Origin: a virus
Direction: 5' to 3' (one strand)
DNA: 36,072 nt
IMG/VR virus record: IMGVR_UViG_3300028025_000302
Location: 1-36,072 of that record
The notes beneath the pieces were generated by a model. It saw nothing but the letters and a program-made list of their open reading frames with translations, made no database searches and was not told where the DNA came from. Both the position numbers and the translations under genes were made by a program. Shown piece by piece: positions 32,731 through 36,072 of this stretch (position 1 is its first letter; each line of letters begins with the position of its first letter).

Positions 32731-33274
32731 ACAGGTAGCTGCACGCTTTCAGTTAGGTAGCATCGTTGATCCCATTAACGGACACGAGATGTACGATGGT
32801 TGGATCTCAATCCCTTATATCACTGCCGGTAATACCTGCGTTGGCTTTAAGTTCCGTAGATTAGATGACGGAAAGCCTAAGTATGGCTCACCTACTGGGC
32901 AGAAGGCACACCTGTATAACGTGGCAGATGTGCTACCACTATCGCCTTACATAGTTGTATGCGAAGGCGAGTTAGATACAGTCATTACCAGCGGGATGCT
33001 AGGTATTCCAGCAGTTGGAGTACCTGGTGTTCAGGCTTGGAAGCCACACTTTGCTAAGTTATTTATGGGCTACGAAACTATTTACGTAGTCGGTGATAAC
33101 GATGTAAAGGAAGATGGTTCCAACCCCGGTGCTGAGTTCTCCAAGCGTGTCGCAAATGAGATATTAAACTCACAAATTGTTACACTACCACCTGGTATGG
33201 ATATAAATGACTACTACTTAGCACACGGGGCAGACGCTACCAGAGCTTTGTTGGTCGGTGAGAAGGGTGAGTAG
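32624..33274 (+). CDS. DnaG-type primase, TOPRIM catalytic part
   Basis: ATG 32624 with GGAG seven bases upstream supports independent initiation. A helical start (EITPEALVALAERGISEQV) leads to a beta segment WISIPYITAGNTCVGFKFRR and the TOPRIM motifs VVCEGELDTVI (catalytic Glu) and VVGDND (metal-binding acidic pair), then a short C-terminus with MDINDYYLAHGAD typical of phage primases. Together with the zinc-finger gene it would make RNA primers for the helicase. Confidence 0.87.
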   Translation: MASNAQSKLLLEAAQRYAQEITPEALVALAERGISEQVAARFQLGSIVDPINGHEMYDGWISIPYITAGNTCVGFKFRRLDDGKPKYGSPTGQKAHLYNVADVLPLSPYIVVCEGELDTVITSGMLGIPAVGVPGVQAWKPHFAKLFMGYETIYVVGDNDVKEDGSNPGAEFSKRVANEILNSQIVTLPPGMDINDYYLAHGADATRALLVGEKGE

Positions 33275-33280
33275 AGACGA

Positions 33281-33670
33281 ATGGATACAAGTGCTACAGA
33301 CTATTCAGCATATGGGCTTTCAAATCCTGAGCCAAGACGAAGTCAGTCAGCAGATAGTCATACGCCCGATACCAACCCGCTAGTAGATCACCCTGCGGTG
33401 ATCGGCTACCGCAGTGAAGGTGTATCAACTGGCGATCTTGTATCTTTCATAGAGTCCTTTGCATCCCTTCGGGCTAACCGAGTAAAGGGTGTAGGCCACG
33501 ACCAATACTCACACGCTAAAGGTCAGAAGTTTGAGCAGTTCAGCGCAAGCGATACTGTCCGAGAACTGATCGAAGAGTTAGCAGATGCTAGTAATTACAT
33601 TGACTTCCTTGCTATTAAGTTATTAAACCTTGCAGCAACTATGGAAAGTAGCGAACTAAACTGTGAGTGA
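33281..33670 (+). CDS. MazG-like nucleotide pyrophosphohydrolase-like protein, 129 aa
   Basis: An N-terminal disordered part (about 1-45, Ser/Pro/Asp-rich) precedes a helical domain with KGQKFEQFSASDTVRELIEE and LADASNYIDFLAIKLL. The EELxD pattern in an all-alpha domain is the metal site of MazG-like all-alpha NTP pyrophosphatases. If active it would hydrolyse (d)NTPs or lower the alarmone level. A second ExxD site is not obvious, so the call is tentative. Stop overlaps the sigma-like gene start. Confidence 0.55.
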   Translation: MDTSATDYSAYGLSNPEPRRSQSADSHTPDTNPLVDHPAVIGYRSEGVSTGDLVSFIESFASLRANRVKGVGHDQYSHAKGQKFEQFSASDTVRELIEELADASNYIDFLAIKLLNLAATMESSELNCE

Positions 33671-34295
33671 ACTACACCCAGTCGTATACGAACTAGCACC
33701 GTCAGTAGCCTACACAATTCATCGGCGCTACCGCGCTTGGGTTGAACGAGATGATGTACACCAAGAGTGTATGGCGTGGGCGCTAACGCGTAATGATTAC
33801 ATAACAGAACAGATGAGCGTTGAAGATGTTAACCAGCGCAAGCATAACGAGCAGCGTATTGCTTGGCAGATGCGGCGAGTAGCAGAACGCTATGCTCGCA
33901 AAGAGAAGGCTAGCAAGGCTGGCTACCAGATTACCGACGAAGCCTATTACGAAACGATAATGCTTGGTCAGCTACTACCCTTTGTTATTGCCTCCGTCAT
34001 AGACGGAACAGTACTAGAGCAAGCACAAGAGATGATTAGAGATGGACAACCACGCGGCTCATCATCACCGGCAGAAGGTGGCAACCTACTGGCTAGCCTA
34101 ATGGATATTAAACGTGCCTTCCTTAAACTAGATATCGAAGATCAAACACTATTGCGTATGCGCCATCACGAGATGGCTACGCTTCAGCAGGTAGCGCAGT
34201 ACTTAGAGTGTGCTACATCTACTGCTGATCGCAGGTGCCACACGGCGCTTCGCAAACTGCAAGATGAACTCGGTGGGGAGACACCTTTCAGATGA
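33663..34295 (+). CDS. Sigma-70-family-like transcription factor, 210 aa
   Basis: GTG start overlapping the previous stop by 8 bases. The N-terminal part resembles region 2 (RRYRAWVERDDVHQECMAWA), with a following basic helix (RIAWQMRRVAERYARKEKAS). A C-terminal helix-turn-helix resembles region 4: DIEDQTLLRMRHHEMATLQQ followed by VAQYLECATSTADRRCHTAL. The spacing of the two regions, with a non-conserved linker, fits a short sigma factor without region 3. It would direct host RNA polymerase to phage promoters. A related HTH regulator cannot be excluded. Confidence 0.75.
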   Translation: MSELHPVVYELAPSVAYTIHRRYRAWVERDDVHQECMAWALTRNDYITEQMSVEDVNQRKHNEQRIAWQMRRVAERYARKEKASKAGYQITDEAYYETIMLGQLLPFVIASVIDGTVLEQAQEMIRDGQPRGSSSPAEGGNLLASLMDIKRAFLKLDIEDQTLLRMRHHEMATLQQVAQYLECATSTADRRCHTALRKLQDELGGETPFR

Positions 34296-34675
34296 AAGAA
34301 GCAGAGTTATTTGAATACTTGCAGGCTAACCTGTACCCAGATCTAGTAAAGAGTCCGGGGATCTATGACTCCTTTGACTGTATCAGTGAACTTGCTGGTC
34401 ACTACATCGAACTTAAATGTAGACAGACTCACTACCCTACGCTACTGATTGAAGAGATGAAGTATCGTAAGTTAATAACGCAGTCAGCTGAGCGAGATCT
34501 AATCCCGTTCTACATCAACTCGACTCCGCAAGGGGTCTATTCTTTTGACCTAATGGATCTACCAGAACCAGAGTGGGTCAACCACTGGATGCCGGCGACG
34601 ACTGAGTTCTCCCGCAACCAGAAGGTTACTAAGTTAGTTGGTTACTTGGACATCGAAGAGGCGGTGAAGTTATGA
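34292..34675 (+). CDS. Putative PD-(D/E)XK endonuclease, 127 aa
   Basis: ATGA overlap with the sigma-like gene. D29 (YDSFDCI) followed after ten residues by E40-L-K42 (YIELKCRQ) gives the D-ExK core of restriction-endonuclease-like nucleases. The rest includes FYINSTPQGVYSFDLMDLPE and a helical end. It could be a DNA repair or host DNA degrading enzyme. Only the core motif supports it. Confidence 0.65.
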   Translation: MKEAELFEYLQANLYPDLVKSPGIYDSFDCISELAGHYIELKCRQTHYPTLLIEEMKYRKLITQSAERDLIPFYINSTPQGVYSFDLMDLPEPEWVNHWMPATTEFSRNQKVTKLVGYLDIEEAVKL

Positions 34676-34845
34676 CCTATGACTACGAGTGTGTTGCGTG
34701 TAGCAACAAGTACACAGTTGAAAGATCTATACACGAAGACGCGGTAGCCCCGGTCTGTGTTACTTGCCATAACTCTATGACTAGAGTGTGGGCAGTAGGC
34801 GGTATCAGTTTCAAGGGAGATGGGTTCTACGTCAATGGCGGTTGA
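34672..34845 (+). CDS. FmdB-type zinc-ribbon protein, 57 aa
   Basis: MTYDYECVACSNKYTVERSI, then VCVTCHNSMTRVWAVGGISF and KGDGFY. The pattern YxYxCxxC ... CxxC ... V...G..FKG.GFY is that of FmdB-like putative regulatory zinc ribbons, common in actinobacterial phages. The two CxxC pairs (residues 7-10 and 29-32) bind zinc. Overlaps the previous gene by ATGA and the next by about 11 bases. Confidence 0.85.
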   Translation: MTYDYECVACSNKYTVERSIHEDAVAPVCVTCHNSMTRVWAVGGISFKGDGFYVNGG

Positions 34846-35407
34846 GTATCCTAATTGGTTTAGTAAGACTGCTGAGCCTAACTTCAAGCAATTCTTATCA
34901 CCACTTGCTGGTAAAGATGACCTTAACTTCTTACAACTCGGTGCCTTCACCGGTGACGCTAGCGTATGGCTAGCGCAGAACATACTTACTGGATCTGACT
35001 GTCTGCTCACCGATATAGATACTTGGGAAGGTAGCGACGAAGAAGCGCACGAGAAGATGAACTTCGCTCACGTCTATCAGACTTACTTGGATAAGGTTAA
35101 ACCGTATCCTGTTATCAGACACTACGAGATGACTACTGATGATTACTTTAGATCCTTCTTTGCAGGACAGTGCGACTTCGTCTATGTAGACGCAGACCAT
35201 ACAACTGTCGGTGTATTACTAGACGCTGAACATAGCTGGTACTACTTAAAGTCCGGTGGAATTATGGCCTTTGATGACTACACTTGGGGCGATCATTACC
35301 CTATGCACCAGCGCCCTAAGCCCGGCATTGACCTCTTCCTCTTACGCCATAGCGGAGAGTACGAAGTACTTGCTGTGAACCTACAGTACTGGATTAAAAA
35401 GAAGTAG
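34835..35407 (+). CDS. Class I SAM-dependent methyltransferase, 190 aa
   Basis: Residues in order: LQLGAFTGDASVWLAQ (SAM-binding glycine loop), DFVYVDADHT (motif II/III region with the acidic pair), and SGGIMAFDDYTWGDHY. This is the pattern of the Methyltransf_24 type (class I fold) that often acts on sugars or small molecules. Start choice is not certain: AAGGGAG ends directly before ATG 34820 (too close) and 15 bases before ATG 34835 (somewhat far); 34835 gives MAVEYPNWF. Target unknown; with the glycosyltransferase in the left arm it could modify a glycan. Confidence 0.82.
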   Translation: MAVEYPNWFSKTAEPNFKQFLSPLAGKDDLNFLQLGAFTGDASVWLAQNILTGSDCLLTDIDTWEGSDEEAHEKMNFAHVYQTYLDKVKPYPVIRHYEMTTDDYFRSFFAGQCDFVYVDADHTTVGVLLDAEHSWYYLKSGGIMAFDDYTWGDHYPMHQRPKPGIDLFLLRHSGEYEVLAVNLQYWIKKK

Positions 35408-35437
35408 CCCCACCGGAAAGAGGTTAACGGTGAGGCT
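35406..35437. terminator. Weak hairpin between convergent genes
   Basis: AGCC..ACCG pairs with CGGT..GGCT around a 13-base loop, with two mismatches in the stem. It follows directly on the methyltransferase stop and precedes the end of the - strand methyltransferase. No T run follows. It could act as a weak bidirectional terminator. Confidence 0.3.
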
Positions 35438-35479
35438 ACTGGTAAGCGGTTAGGTAGAAGGCAGTCCTATCCGCAAGAG

Positions 35480-36072
35480 TTAGATCGTATCACAGATACC
35501 TTGTATGATCCATTCTACGACAGGCACAGCAACTGCGTTGCCCATTTGTTTATAGCGAGCAGAGTCAGACTGTCCAGCAGTCCAGTCATCAGGGAAACCC
35601 TGCAACCTCTCACACTCGACAGGTGTTAGTCGGCGTACTGAGGTGCCAGTTACTGACGGTGGTTGCTGGCTAGCTTTGAGAGTCGGAGACATATCCTCAA
35701 AGGTTGTGGCATTAGATCCGAATTGCGTATCAAAAGAGATAGCAACTCCGTGTCTGTCTCCACCAGTTAAGGTATTCATTGGGTCTCCTTCTTTACCTAT
35801 ACCTAATCCATTACCAGCACCATCTTCTTTGTAGGTACCGTCGTGCATTTGTCGTTTGCCGGCAAAACGTGTTGCTTTATCGTGTATAGGCACAGCAATT
35901 ACAAGTTTATTTTCCGACACGTACTGGTTACCTACTCCCTTGTAATCTCTTGCTTGTAGCGAACCAACCACATCTGCTGTTGTGGTAACGACAGTAGCAA
36001 CGCAAGACACGTTGTTCCCACCGGTACCCATACGTGATGTAAGAGTGTTCATAGTATCTCCTTGTACTCTAG
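35480..36072 (-). CDS. C5-cytosine DNA methyltransferase, C-terminal part (continues outside the window)
   Basis: The - strand frame is open to the right edge. Visible parts: GDTMNTLTS near the edge and KEGDPMNTLTGGDRHGVAIS inside, FEDMSPTLKASQQPPSV, then motif IX-like RRLTPVECERLQGFPDDW and motif X-like RYKQMGNAVAVPVVEWI. These belong to the C-terminal half of Dcm-type enzymes; the catalytic PC motif and SAM-binding motif I must lie beyond the window. An ATG at 36052 with AAGGAGAT upstream might start a short product, but the motifs show that the frame is part of a longer enzyme. Phage versions protect the genome from host restriction. Confidence 0.88.
   Translation of the reverse strand, partial: RVQGDTMNTLTSRMGTGGNNVSCVATVVTTTADVVGSLQARDYKGVGNQYVSENKLVIAVPIHDKATRFAGKRQMHDGTYKEDGAGNGLGIGKEGDPMNTLTGGDRHGVAISFDTQFGSNATTFEDMSPTLKASQQPPSVTGTSVRRLTPVECERLQGFPDDWTAGQSDSARYKQMGNAVAVPVVEWIIQGICDTI

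Noticed and set aside
35643-35834. + strand frame opposite the C5 methyltransferase gene
   Set aside because: Lies inside a recognisable methyltransferase on the other strand and has no known domain.

Overview
The window is a contiguous piece of a tailed double-stranded DNA phage (Caudoviricetes) that infects an actinobacterium. The host call rests on a WhiB-family iron-sulphur regulator (30044-30310), a family confined to Actinobacteria and their phages, and is supported by a proteasome beta-type hydrolase (27811-28368), since 20S proteasomes are largely an actinobacterial trait among bacteria. Base composition is moderate rather than GC-rich. This would fit phages of streamlined aquatic actinobacteria better than mycobacteriophages or streptophages, but that is inference. 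There is no integrase, tRNA or CRISPR array in view, and both ends of the window cut through genes.

Left arm, 1-27379, + strand: packaging, virion and lysis. The order is terminase large subunit (5' end missing), small Lys-rich proteins, portal, a 1611-residue protein with three more large Ala-rich proteins, scaffold, N4-gp56-like major capsid protein, and a run of very small basic proteins (including DUF6496- and DUF6321-like). Then come an Ig-like protein, a collagen-like protein, a glycosyltransferase with TPR-like repeats, a connector-like protein, an inserted endonuclease VII-type HNH gene, two fibre-like proteins, six tandem paralogous beta-rich proteins that mostly end in LYGI, a large beta-propeller/nozzle-like protein, and a lysis cassette (membrane protein, M15-type peptidase, membrane protein). 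No tape-measure gene lies after the capsid gene, and very large proteins precede it, so a short-tailed (podovirus-like) virion is the best guess. The arm ends in a strong intrinsic terminator at 27403-27447.

Middle, 27446-27810: a zinc-ribbon gene on the - strand faces the terminator. A divergent intergenic region follows, with palindromes and an extended -10 promoter placed so that transcription would start exactly at the GTG of the proteasome-like gene, i.e. a leaderless mRNA.

Right arm, 27811-35407, + strand: takeover and replication. It holds the proteasome-like hydrolase, a Cas4/RecB-like nuclease, a Cys-containing protein, WhiB, a DnaB/RepA-like ATPase, a PD-(D/E)XK nuclease, a primase split into zinc-finger and TOPRIM genes, a MazG-like protein, a sigma-70-like factor, another nuclease, an FmdB-like zinc ribbon and a SAM methyltransferase. 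Most genes overlap by a few bases (ATGA, TAATG, GTGA), so they are probably translated as coupled polycistrons. At the right edge a C5-cytosine methyltransferase runs on the - strand and leaves the window.

Most noteworthy: the proteasome beta-like gene with all catalytic residues and a possible leaderless promoter; the six-copy tandem array of putative receptor-binding or decoration proteins; the pairing of WhiB with a phage sigma factor; and the cluster of tiny Lys-rich proteins beside the capsid gene.
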